Assembly: GCA_029960955.1 (NCBI GenBank) | Contig: JASBVS010000005.1 | Location: 117,200 to 178,258, forward strand | Source of the DNA: Bacillota bacterium | GTDB lineage: Bacteria > Bacillota > Sulfobacillia > JAIMAT01 | Direction: 5' to 3' | Length of the DNA stretch: 61,059 nucleotides | In this document: positions 46,469 to 54,154 of the stretch, in pieces | How positions within the stretch are numbered: position 1 is the first letter of the stretch | Layout: each line of letters starts with the position of its first letter | Notes under the pieces: generated by a model | Told to the model about the DNA's origin: nothing | Seen by the model: the letters and a program-made list of their open reading frames with translations, nothing else | The model's database searches: none | Translations under genes and position numbers: made by a program

Positions 46469-47509
46469 CTAGCTCCCGGATGCGAGCGCGCCGCGCACGG
46501 CCCGCGTCTTGCAGAGGAGCGCGACCGCGCACGCCCCGCACTGCCGCAGGGCGCCCGCTGCGCGTGCGCCGGCCCCGGCCAACGGGCGCCCCAGCCGGCC
46601 CAGGGAGAAGCCGAAGAGACGGCGTCCTTCGCCCTCCTTCGGGCCGTCGACCGCCCGGCCGGGACCGCTCGAGCCCTCCTCGCCCGCCGCCGGCGCCAGC
46701 TCCCGGAGCGGCGCTCGCCCGCCGTCTGGCCGCTCGCCCGGATCGCCGCCGTCCGCCCCGTCCGAGCGCGGCTTCAGTCCGATCTGCCGGGCGTGGTACT
46801 CGATGTCGGCGATCCAGCGGTCGACGATCTCGCGCCCGTCCAGTCCGAGGAGGCGGGCGTCCTCCTCCAGCTTCCTCTCGATGGCTTGGATGATCTCGAT
46901 CAGGTCTTCTTCCATGCGGATCAGGCCGCGGCGGCGGTCCTCGTCCAGGTAGGGCAGCGCGCGCTTCAGGTAGTGGTGCGCGAAGGCCTTGTGGCGCGAC
47001 TCGTCGACCAGGACGGCGGAGGAGATGCGGCCGAAGACGGCCTCCGGCCGGGCCTCGGCGAAGAGCTTGTAGAAGAGGCTCGAGTAGAGGTCGGAGATGA
47101 GGATGCCCCAGACCCAGTCGAAGCGGTCGCCCTGGCGGAGCCGGTGGTGGTAGCGCAGCATCTCCGGCATCTCGCGCAGGCGGACGGGGTGCTCGCCGGC
47201 CCGCTGGTAGAAGCGGGTCAGGATCTCGAAGTGCCTTCCTTCGTCGGAGAGGAAGCTGGTCAGGTAGAGCTGGACGCTGGTCTCGTGCGCGTGGAACATC
47301 TGCGGCAGCGCCGCCGCCGCACCCAGCATGGCCGACTGCTCGCCCAGGTAGACCGGCGTCAGGATGCGGGCCAGCGCCTGCATCTCCCGCCTGTCGAAGC
47401 CGCTGGGCCCCTCCCAGTCGAAGTCCAGCGAGGTGAGCTGCGTCTTCCTCGCCTTGTGGTAGAGGGTGAGGAAGACGTCCTCCTCCAGCCTGGGGAAGAG
47501 CTCGATCAT
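46469..47509 (-). CDS. Diiron ferritin-like (R2-like) oxygenase with Cys-rich C-terminus
   Basis: 346 residues. Residues ~40-245 are a four-helix ferritin-like domain with candidate diiron ligands Glu57 (YLGEQSAM), Glu90/His93 (SDEGRH), Asp140 (ISDLYSS) and Glu170/His173 (VDESRH), an R2/R2lox/AurF-like pattern. Residues ~260-346 are a low-complexity Pro/Gly/Glu tail ending in RQCGACAVALLCKTRAV, a small cysteine cluster. It could be an O2-using oxygenase or desaturase. The ATG overlaps the stop of the HMG-CoA-reductase-like gene by four bases, so the two are coupled. The substrate is unknown. Confidence 0.72.
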   Translation of the reverse strand: MIELFPRLEEDVFLTLYHKARKTQLTSLDFDWEGPSGFDRREMQALARILTPVYLGEQSAMLGAAAALPQMFHAHETSVQLYLTSFLSDEGRHFEILTRFYQRAGEHPVRLREMPEMLRYHHRLRQGDRFDWVWGILISDLYSSLFYKLFAEARPEAVFGRISSAVLVDESRHKAFAHHYLKRALPYLDEDRRRGLIRMEEDLIEIIQAIERKLEEDARLLGLDGREIVDRWIADIEYHARQIGLKPRSDGADGGDPGERPDGGRAPLRELAPAAGEEGSSGPGRAVDGPKEGEGRRLFGFSLGRLGRPLAGAGARAAGALRQCGACAVALLCKTRAVRGALASGS

Positions 47510-48855
47510 AGCGCCTCCACCTCCTCCGGGCGTTCCGGCCGCCCGTCTTCCGCCACGCGGCCTCCCCGCTCCCCGCCGCGCTCGGTGTGCGCCTGGACGA
47601 AGTTCTCGCTGGCGGGCACCGACATGGAGGCCGTAGCCGAGATCTCCAGCGCCAGCGCGGCCGCCGCCACGATCTGCGCCAGCCGGTAGACCGAGCCCGG
47701 GCCGGTGCAACCCATCATCTCCAGGAAGGCGCGCTGGTGCGGGAGACCCGTCCCGCCTCCGACGGTGCCCACCTCGAGTCCGGGGAAGCGGATGGAGACG
47801 TGAAGGCCGCCGTCGACCTGCTCGGCCGCGGCGTGGGCCATGGAGCTGGTGCCCACCATGCCGAGGTCCTGGCCGGTGGCGGCGAAGAGCGCCGCCACCA
47901 CCGAGGCCGGCGTGAAAGCCATCGATTGCATGCCGCTGGCGATGGTGCCGTGCATGCCGGCCAGGCCGAGGCGCATCATGCGCCGCGAGCTGGTGCGGAG
48001 CAGGCGGCGCAGCACGCCCTCGGGCAGCGTCGCCTCGGCCAGCACCGTCTTGCCGCGCCCTTCCTGGAAGTAGAGGAAGCTCGGCTTCTTGTCGCCGCCC
48101 ATGTTGCTCTCCAGCGCGAACTCCTCGGGCGGGGCGCCCGCCTCCGCCGGGTAGCGGGGCAGGATGTAGTGCTGCGCCAGCAGGAAGGCGTTGCGCGTGA
48201 TCATGTTCGGCCCGCAGGCGTCGCCCGTGGTGAAGCGGAAGAGCACGTGGCAGTACGGGCCGACCACGTGGGTGCGCACCTCGCGCAGCACCGCGTGCCG
48301 GCTGACCAGGGGCCTCTGCCCCAGGCGGAGGCCCGAGGCCGCGGTCCGGCCGGCCGCCGTCTCCTCCAGCCAGGCCGCCATATGCGGCCTCTCCGACTCC
48401 ACCCAGCGGGCGAAGGCGATGGCGTCGGCGGAGCTGCGAAAGAAGAAGCAGGTGTCGCGCGTGATCCGGTCCTCGAGGACGAAGGTGCGGATGCCGCCGG
48501 CGGCGGCGACGGCGATCGCCCCGCGCTGGGCGCTGGCGGCCAGCCCGCCCTCGGTCTGGGCGAGCGGGACCCAGACGCGCTGCCGCCGCCGGGCGAGCTC
48601 GCGCAGCTCGCCGGCCTCGTCCAGCGCGTACTCGCCCATCTCCACCTCCAGCGGGCCGACCACGCTGACCGGAATCGCCACCTGCGCGGTCAGGCACTCC
48701 ACCGCCTCGCTCCAGCCCTCGCGCCGTTCGGGCAGCCGGAAGACGGCCTCGCGCGCCCCGGCGTCGCGCCACCCGTCCAGCTGGCGAAGGAGCGCCTGGC
48801 GCCGGAGGATCTCCTCCGGGCCGTTCCGTCGCGGCCAGCGCAGCGCCTCGTTCAT
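47506..48855 (-). CDS. HMG-CoA reductase-like enzyme (class I type)
   Basis: 449 residues. It keeps the HMG-CoA reductase catalytic set: Glu102 in QTEGGLAASAQRGA, Lys256 in GGDKKPSF, Asp330 in TGQDLGMVG and His423 in VQAHTE. It also has IPVSVVGPL, TTGDACGPNM and EVGTVGGGTGLP. The EGRGKTVLAEA context resembles the class I (eukaryote/archaeal) enzyme. HMG-CoA reductase makes mevalonate with two NAD(P)H. No other mevalonate-pathway gene is in the window. It is sandwiched, with four-base overlaps on each side, between an FAD reductase and a diiron oxygenase, which suggests a dedicated pathway, perhaps with a different acyl-CoA substrate. Confidence 0.88.
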   Translation of the reverse strand: MNEALRWPRRNGPEEILRRQALLRQLDGWRDAGAREAVFRLPERREGWSEAVECLTAQVAIPVSVVGPLEVEMGEYALDEAGELRELARRRQRVWVPLAQTEGGLAASAQRGAIAVAAAGGIRTFVLEDRITRDTCFFFRSSADAIAFARWVESERPHMAAWLEETAAGRTAASGLRLGQRPLVSRHAVLREVRTHVVGPYCHVLFRFTTGDACGPNMITRNAFLLAQHYILPRYPAEAGAPPEEFALESNMGGDKKPSFLYFQEGRGKTVLAEATLPEGVLRRLLRTSSRRMMRLGLAGMHGTIASGMQSMAFTPASVVAALFAATGQDLGMVGTSSMAHAAAEQVDGGLHVSIRFPGLEVGTVGGGTGLPHQRAFLEMMGCTGPGSVYRLAQIVAAAALALEISATASMSVPASENFVQAHTERGGERGGRVAEDGRPERPEEVEAL

Positions 48856-50102
48856 GCGCCGATCCGTCCCTTGAGGCGGGAGGGATCGGGGTAGGTGGCA
48901 CCTTCCTCGATCAGGGCGCGCGCCTGGGGGATGGCGTCCCAGACGTTCCAGTCGAGGACGCCCACCACGCGCCCCTGGTCCAGGTAGTAGACGACGCCCT
49001 CCCGGAGCGGCTCCTTCCAGTCGGCGAAGGTCTGGAGCCGCGAGTCGAGGACGCCCACCGCCTCGTAGCCCAGCTCGAACATGTCGGAGTAGAAGAAGGG
49101 CAGGTAGTCGTACGGCTCGAGCCCCTCCCCGTCCTCCCGGGCGGCGCCCGGCGCCCGGCCCGTCGCCGCCAGCGCCATGTTCCGGCCCGCCAGCCGCCCC
49201 TGCGCGTTGGCGTTCTCCTCGTGCTCGACGCGGAGCGTCCTGCCTTCGCCCAGGGCGGGCGCAGGGAAGCGCGCGCAGTCGCCGCCGGCGAAGACGTCCG
49301 GCCGGCTCGTCCTCAGGAAGCGATCGACCAGGATCCCGTCCTCCACCGCCAGCCCGGCCCCGCGCGCCAGCTCCTCCCCGGGCGCGATGCCCAGCCCGGC
49401 GACGACGGCGCCCGCCCGGAGCCTCTCGCCCTTCCGGCTCCTCACCTCCAGGAGCTCGCCCTGGCGGACGATCTCCACCGGCACGTCGCCGGTCAGCAGG
49501 CGGACGCCCCTCTCCTCGTACGCGCGGTTGACCGCCTGGCCCAGCTCGGGCGGGAAGAGCCGCTCGAGGATCGTCGCCTCGGGGAAGATCATGCTCACCC
49601 GCTTCCCCTGCATGGCCAGCGCCGCCGCCACCTCCGCGCCGATGAAGCCGCCTCCGACGACGACGAACTCGCCCTCCAGGGCCGCCTTCCAGCGCAGCTG
49701 GAGGTAGTCCTCCAGCGTGCGGAAGTAGATCAGGTCGCCCGCCCGCGCCGCCTCCTCGCCGAAGGCGAGCCGCTTCGGACGACCGCCCACCGCCAGGAAG
49801 CACTTCTCGTACCCCCAGGCGTTCCCGTCGGCGTCGATCACCTTCCGCTCGGCGGGGTCGAGCGCCACGATGCGCACGCCCAGGTGCTCCTCGACGCCCG
49901 CCGGCGCCTTCACCTTCCGCCAGCTCTGCTCCAGACGCTCGCCCTTCCAGAGGCCCTTGGAGAGCGGAGGCCGGTTGTACGGCGGAAAGCGCTCCTCCGA
50001 AAAGAGGCCGATGGAGCCCTCCTCGTCCACCTCGCGAATCCCGTCGACGGCCGCGTCGGCGGTCATGCCGCCGCCGACGATCACGTAGCGGTACGTCTTC
50101 AT
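48852..50102 (-). CDS. FAD-dependent NAD(P)H oxidoreductase (ferredoxin/rubredoxin reductase-like)
   Basis: 416 residues. The FAD-binding motif is YVIVGGGMTADAAVDGIRE, the NAD-binding motif is FVVVGGGFIGAEVAAALAMQG, and the second FAD motif is RPDVFAGGDCARFP, followed by a C-terminal domain (FFYSDMFELGYEAVG) as in ferredoxin reductases of dioxygenase systems and monodehydroascorbate reductases. It could pass NAD(P)H electrons to the diiron protein encoded two genes downstream. GGGGAGGT precedes ATG 50102. It heads a three-gene operon. Confidence 0.88.
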   Translation of the reverse strand: MKTYRYVIVGGGMTADAAVDGIREVDEEGSIGLFSEERFPPYNRPPLSKGLWKGERLEQSWRKVKAPAGVEEHLGVRIVALDPAERKVIDADGNAWGYEKCFLAVGGRPKRLAFGEEAARAGDLIYFRTLEDYLQLRWKAALEGEFVVVGGGFIGAEVAAALAMQGKRVSMIFPEATILERLFPPELGQAVNRAYEERGVRLLTGDVPVEIVRQGELLEVRSRKGERLRAGAVVAGLGIAPGEELARGAGLAVEDGILVDRFLRTSRPDVFAGGDCARFPAPALGEGRTLRVEHEENANAQGRLAGRNMALAATGRAPGAAREDGEGLEPYDYLPFFYSDMFELGYEAVGVLDSRLQTFADWKEPLREGVVYYLDQGRVVGVLDWNVWDAIPQARALIEEGATYPDPSRLKGRIGA

Positions 50103-50142
50103 GACGACCTCCCCGCGGGCGGAGTGCTCCCCCGCTTCCTCC

Positions 50143-50171
50143 AGTCTACCGATGACGGCCATCGCGTCCAG
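50143..50171 (-). promoter_or_regulatory. Putative promoter of the reductase-HMGR-diiron operon
   Basis: On the minus strand CTGGAC (50166-50171) and TAGACT (50143-50148) are 17 bases apart, about 40 bases before the FAD reductase ATG. Confidence 0.35.
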
Positions 50172-50219
50172 TTTGCGCTGCGGGAAGTGAGAGAAGGCGG
50201 GCGACGGCCGCGCCGGGCT

Positions 50220-50333
50220 CTACGCGCTCGAGCGAGCTGCGGTGCCGCCGGCTACGCCCTGCCTGCGGCGGAGACGACCGACCGCCAGGGCCGCCACACC
50301 CGCCGCCAGGAGGACCAGCAGCAGGCTGTTCAA
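50220..50333 (-). CDS. Tiny membrane peptide downstream of copA
   Basis: A 37-residue open frame, [20 protein letters not shown] followed by a basic tail (RLRRRQ...), starts at a TTG that overlaps the copA stop (TTGA). It would be a single transmembrane helix with a cytoplasmic positive end. Small membrane peptides after copper ATPases are known (CcoS in cbb3 oxidase loci), but the C-terminal half does not match CcoS. The ribosome-binding site is weak, so translation would rely on coupling with copA. Confidence 0.35.
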   Translation of the reverse strand: MNSLLLVLLAAGVAALAVGRLRRRQGVAGGTAARSSA

Positions 50334-52861
50334 GGCCTCATCCCCGGCGCCTGCGCCGCGGCCGTCGTACCCTGGCGACGGAAGCGGCGCATCGGGTCGA
50401 AGCGGCGCAGGAAGGTGGAGTTGGTCGTCACCGAGACGGAGCTGAGCGCCATGGCCGCCCCCGCGATCACCGGGTTGAGGAAGCCCAGCGCCGCCACGGG
50501 GATGCCGAGCGTGTTGTAGACCAGCGCCCAGAAGAGGTTCTGGTAGATCTTCCCGATCGTCGCCCGGCTCAGGTCGATGGCCGCCACCACGCCGCGCAGG
50601 TCGCCCGACATCAGGGTGACGTCGGCCGCCTCGATGGCCACGTCGGTGCCGGTGCCGATGGCCATGCCCACGTCCGCCGTCGCCAGGGCGGGCGCGTCGT
50701 TGATCCCGTCGCCCACCATGCCGACCCGGAGCCCCTTCGCCTGCAGCTCCTTGACCGCCTCGGCCTTCTTCTCGGGCAGCACCTCGGCCAGCACGTTCTC
50801 CAGCGGGATGCCCACCTGGCGGGCGATCGCCTCCGCGGTCCGCCGGTTGTCGCCGGTGATCATGTAGACGCGGATCCCCATCCGCTGGAGCTCACGGACT
50901 GCCTCCGCGCTTCCTGCCTTGACGGTGTCGGCGACGGCGATCACGCCCAGCACCCGCTGCTCGCCGGCCAGGATCATGGCGGTCTTGCCCTCGCCCTCCA
51001 GCCTCTCCATCTCGGCGGCGAACGGGCCGAGGTCGATGCCGGCCTCCGCCATCAGCCGCCGGTTGCCCAGCCGGTAGAGGCGGCCGTCCACCTTGCCGGC
51101 CACGCCGCGCCCGGGGATCGCCTGGAACGCCTCCGCCTCCTCGGGGCCGAGCCCTTCCGCCAGCGCCCTGTCCACGACGGCCTGCGCCAGCGGATGCTCG
51201 GAGTTCCTCTCCAAGGCGAGCGCCAACCGGAGCAGCTCGCGGAGCTCCACGCCTTCGGCGGGGAGCAGGTCGGTCACCGACGGCTTCCCCTGGGTGATGG
51301 TGCCCGTCTTGTCCAGCACCACCGCGTTCAGCCGCCCCGCCCGCTCCAGGTGCTCGCCGCCCTTGAAGAGGATGCCCGCCTGGGCTCCCCGGCCGGTACC
51401 CACCATGATGGCCGTCGGCGTCGCCAGCCCGAGCGCGCAGGGGCAGGCGATGACGACCACGGCCACGCCGTTGAGGAGCGCCACGGTCAGGTTGTGGGTG
51501 GCCGCGTACCACCCCAGGAAGGTGAGCACCGACGCGCCGAGGACCGACGGGACGAAGTAGTTGGAGATCACGTCCGCCAGCCGCTGGATCGGCGCCCGGG
51601 AGACCTGCGCCTCCTCCACCACGCGGACGATCTGGGCGAGCGCCGTGTCGCGGCCCACCTTGGTCGCGCGGAACTTGAAGGTGCCGGTCTTGTTGATCGT
51701 GGCGCCGACCACCTCGTCGCCCTCGCGCTTTTCCCGGGGAATGGACTCGCCGGTCAGCATCGACTCGTCGACGGCCGAGTAGCCTTCGACCACCACGCCG
51801 TCGACGGGGATCTTCTCGCCCGGGCGGACGACGACGATGTCGCCCACCTCCACCTCCTCGACGGGGACGTCGATCTCCCGGCCGTCGCGGAGGACGCGGG
51901 CGGTCTTCGCCTGCAGGCTGAGGAGCGCCTGGATGGCGGCGGAGGTGCGCCCCTTGGCGACGGCCTCGAGGAGCTTGCCGACGACCACCAGCGTGATCAG
52001 GATGGCGCTGACCTCGAAGTAGAAGCCCGAGCGGGCGACGCGCGGGTCGAAGAGGCCGACCACGCTGTAGCCGTAGGCGGCGCTGGTCCCCACCGCCACC
52101 AGGACCGCCATGTTGGCGTTCAGGTGCTTCAGGTTGTAGTAGGCGTCCCGGTAGAAGGTCCAGCCGGGTCCGAACTGGACGACGCTGGCCAGCGCCCACT
52201 GGAGCCACGGGTTGGCGAGGAGGCGGAGCCACGGCTGACCCCCCGCCCCCAGCGCGTGGCCGATCATCGCCACCAGGAGCGGCGCCGAGAAGAGCGCACC
52301 GGTCCAGAGCAGGCGCCGCCAGCGGCGGATCTCCCGCTCCTGGACGCTCTCACCCTCCGGGGAGGCGCCTTCCTCGGTCACCGGGCGGGCGTCGTAGCCG
52401 ACGTCGCGGATGGCGCGCACCATCTCCTCGGGCGAGACGGCGGCCGGGCTGTACTCGACGAAGGCGGTGTTGCTGGCCAGGTTGACGCGCGCGTCGATGA
52501 CGCCGGGCAGCGAGCGGAGCGCTTCCTCGTTGGTGCGGACGCAGGTGGAGCAGGTCATGCCCTCGATCTCCAGCTTCACCTTGGCCGTGCGCACGTCGTA
52601 GCCGCGGTCGCGGACGACCTCGATCATCCGCGCCACGTCCACCTGCTTCGGGTCGTAGACGACTGTGGCCTTCTCGGTGGCCAAGTTGACGTCGACCGAG
52701 CGCGTGCCGGGCAGCTCCTGGAGCCCTTCGGTGAGGGTGGCCACGCACATGGCGCAGGTCATGCCCTCGATCTCCAGCGTGACGCGGGCCACCTCGCCGC
52801 CCGCCGGCGGCTCCTCCCCGCCCTCCGGCCCCTTCTGGAGCAGCCGGAATTCCGGTTCCAC
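50330..52861 (-). CDS. copA: Copper-exporting P1B-type ATPase CopA
   Basis: 843 residues from GTG 52861 (GGGGAGAG nearby); a GTG at 52906 is the longer alternative. Two N-terminal metal-binding domains carry GMTCAMC and GMTCSTC. Then come the membrane helices with the CPC motif ([15 protein letters not shown]), the phosphorylation site [11 protein letters not shown], the phosphatase loop [13 protein letters not shown] and the hinge [18 protein letters not shown]. The MxxSS motif in the last helix (MALSSVSV) marks Cu+ export. A metal-type dyad lies upstream. No copZ or csoR gene is adjacent. Confidence 0.96.
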   Translation of the reverse strand: MEPEFRLLQKGPEGGEEPPAGGEVARVTLEIEGMTCAMCVATLTEGLQELPGTRSVDVNLATEKATVVYDPKQVDVARMIEVVRDRGYDVRTAKVKLEIEGMTCSTCVRTNEEALRSLPGVIDARVNLASNTAFVEYSPAAVSPEEMVRAIRDVGYDARPVTEEGASPEGESVQEREIRRWRRLLWTGALFSAPLLVAMIGHALGAGGQPWLRLLANPWLQWALASVVQFGPGWTFYRDAYYNLKHLNANMAVLVAVGTSAAYGYSVVGLFDPRVARSGFYFEVSAILITLVVVGKLLEAVAKGRTSAAIQALLSLQAKTARVLRDGREIDVPVEEVEVGDIVVVRPGEKIPVDGVVVEGYSAVDESMLTGESIPREKREGDEVVGATINKTGTFKFRATKVGRDTALAQIVRVVEEAQVSRAPIQRLADVISNYFVPSVLGASVLTFLGWYAATHNLTVALLNGVAVVVIACPCALGLATPTAIMVGTGRGAQAGILFKGGEHLERAGRLNAVVLDKTGTITQGKPSVTDLLPAEGVELRELLRLALALERNSEHPLAQAVVDRALAEGLGPEEAEAFQAIPGRGVAGKVDGRLYRLGNRRLMAEAGIDLGPFAAEMERLEGEGKTAMILAGEQRVLGVIAVADTVKAGSAEAVRELQRMGIRVYMITGDNRRTAEAIARQVGIPLENVLAEVLPEKKAEAVKELQAKGLRVGMVGDGINDAPALATADVGMAIGTGTDVAIEAADVTLMSGDLRGVVAAIDLSRATIGKIYQNLFWALVYNTLGIPVAALGFLNPVIAGAAMALSSVSVTTNSTFLRRFDPMRRFRRQGTTAAAQAPGMRP

Positions 52862-52947
52862 CGAATCTCTCCCCGCCTTCGTCGCGGACCGGATCCGGTC
52901 GAGCACCGCCTGTCGCTTCGCCCTGCGGGCGGCCTCCGGTTCGCCGT

Positions 52948-52973
52948 GATACCCCTACTCCGTACAGGGTATC
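52948..52973. promoter_or_regulatory. Metal-regulator-type dyad upstream of copA
   Basis: GATACCC (52948-52954) and GGGTATC (52967-52973) are perfect 7-bp inverted arms separated by 12 bases. ATACCC/GGGTAT arms are typical of CsoR operators, while the internal CCGTAC also recalls MerR-type sites. It is 86 bases before the copA start used here. Confidence 0.55.
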
Positions 52974-52985
52974 TACAGCATAGTC

Positions 52986-53015
52986 CCGGCCGGCTTGGGA
53001 AGGCAAGCCGGCCGG
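52986..53015 (-). terminator. Perfect 12-bp stem hairpin after the lipoprotein gene
   Basis: CCGGCCGGCTTG and CAAGCCGGCCGG pair perfectly around a six-base loop (GGAAGG). It lies 32 bases past the lipoprotein stop. It has no T-tract, so termination may need Rho or may be inefficient; it could also insulate the copA promoter. Confidence 0.45.
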
Positions 53016-53047
53016 TCCGGGCCGGCGGCGCGGGGCCCGGCGCCCGC

Positions 53048-54154
53048 TCAGCGCGGCTCGGGCAGGCGGACCGCCCAGACCGCCGGCTGCCCGCGCTCCG
53101 GCGCCGACGGCGCCCGGGGCGGCCCGACGAAGAGGAAGCCGCTCCCGTCGGGCAGCGGCCAGGCCTCCCCGCCCGCGAAGGGGAGGAGCTGCGTCGCCCC
53201 CTTCAGGTCGACCAGAAGGTAGCGCCGCTCCCCCGCCGTGCCCGCCTGCGCCACCTCGACCAGCAGGAGCGGCCGGCCCGGCAGCCAGTGGAGGGCCACC
53301 ACCCTTCCCGTCCCGGGCGCGCCTCCCCGGCCGCCGGTCGCCGGAGCCGTCCAGAGGGTGCGCACCCGCCCGCGCCGGCCGTCGTAGAGACGGATGGCGA
53401 AGCGTCCCGCTCCGCCCCCGGCCGGCGCCGCCCAGGCGAGCCAGCGGCCGTCGCCCGACCAGTCGAGCGCCGCGGGCGCGGCCAGCGGGCCCAGCACCTC
53501 CCCCGGGGGCGCGCCGGCCGACCCCGTCCCCTCCAGCGCTACCCGTTCCAGCCTCCCCGCCCGCGCCACGGCCACCTGGCTCCCGTCGGGCGCCAGGCGG
53601 AAGCCGCTCGCCCCGCGCAGGAGGCCGGGCACGCGGGTGCGGCTCTCCGTCAGCGGGTCGGCCATCTCCAGCGTGCCCGCCAGGGGCCAGGCCAGCCAGC
53701 CCGCGGGCGTCACCTCCACCTGCGCCGGCGCGTCGGTGGTGCCCAGCGGCTCCTCGCGCCCGCCCGGGAGCCGGTAGATGACGGCGAAGCGGCGCCTCTG
53801 CCCGCGCACGCCCACCACGCCCAAGCCGCCGCGGTACCAGAAGGCCGAGCGCCAGCCGCGCGCCAGGAGGCGGGGGGTGGCGCGGGAGCCGCTTCCTTCC
53901 TGGACGTAGACCTCGCCCGAGGAAGTGACCCAGAGCGTGCTCCCGTCCCGCGCCACGTCGAGCCGCTCGGCAAAGGGCGCCAGCGGCGCCGGTTGCAGCG
54001 GTCGCACCGGGAGCGGCCGCACCACCGGCCCGCCCTCGGCCGCCCGCGGCAGGCCGCAGCCGGCCGCCGGCACCGTCGCCAGGAACAGGAAGAGGAGCAG
54101 GGCGGCCAGCGCCGCCCCGCGGGGAGTCGCGCCGCCTCCCCCTCGCGCCCTCAC
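53048..54154 (-). CDS. Lipoprotein with beta-propeller (WD40/TolB-like) repeats
   Basis: 368 residues. The GTG start overlaps the amidohydrolase stop (GTGA). The signal is AALLLFLFLATVPAAGCGLP (lipobox AAGC). The mature part has repeated blades such as FRLAPDGSQVAVARAG, DWSGDGRWLAWAAPAG and PLPDGSGFLFVG, as in TolB-like or LpqB-like propellers. It probably acts as a surface-anchored scaffold or sensor. I see no catalytic motif. It shares an operon with the amidohydrolase. Confidence 0.8.
   Translation of the reverse strand: MRARGGGGATPRGAALAALLLFLFLATVPAAGCGLPRAAEGGPVVRPLPVRPLQPAPLAPFAERLDVARDGSTLWVTSSGEVYVQEGSGSRATPRLLARGWRSAFWYRGGLGVVGVRGQRRRFAVIYRLPGGREEPLGTTDAPAQVEVTPAGWLAWPLAGTLEMADPLTESRTRVPGLLRGASGFRLAPDGSQVAVARAGRLERVALEGTGSAGAPPGEVLGPLAAPAALDWSGDGRWLAWAAPAGGGAGRFAIRLYDGRRGRVRTLWTAPATGGRGGAPGTGRVVALHWLPGRPLLLVEVAQAGTAGERRYLLVDLKGATQLLPFAGGEAWPLPDGSGFLFVGPPRAPSAPERGQPAVWAVRLPEPR

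Noticed and set aside
50220..50333. CcoS (cbb3 oxidase assembly) for the small ORF after copA
   Set aside because: The position fits, but the sequence after the helix lacks the acidic CcoS tail and no cbb3 oxidase genes are nearby.
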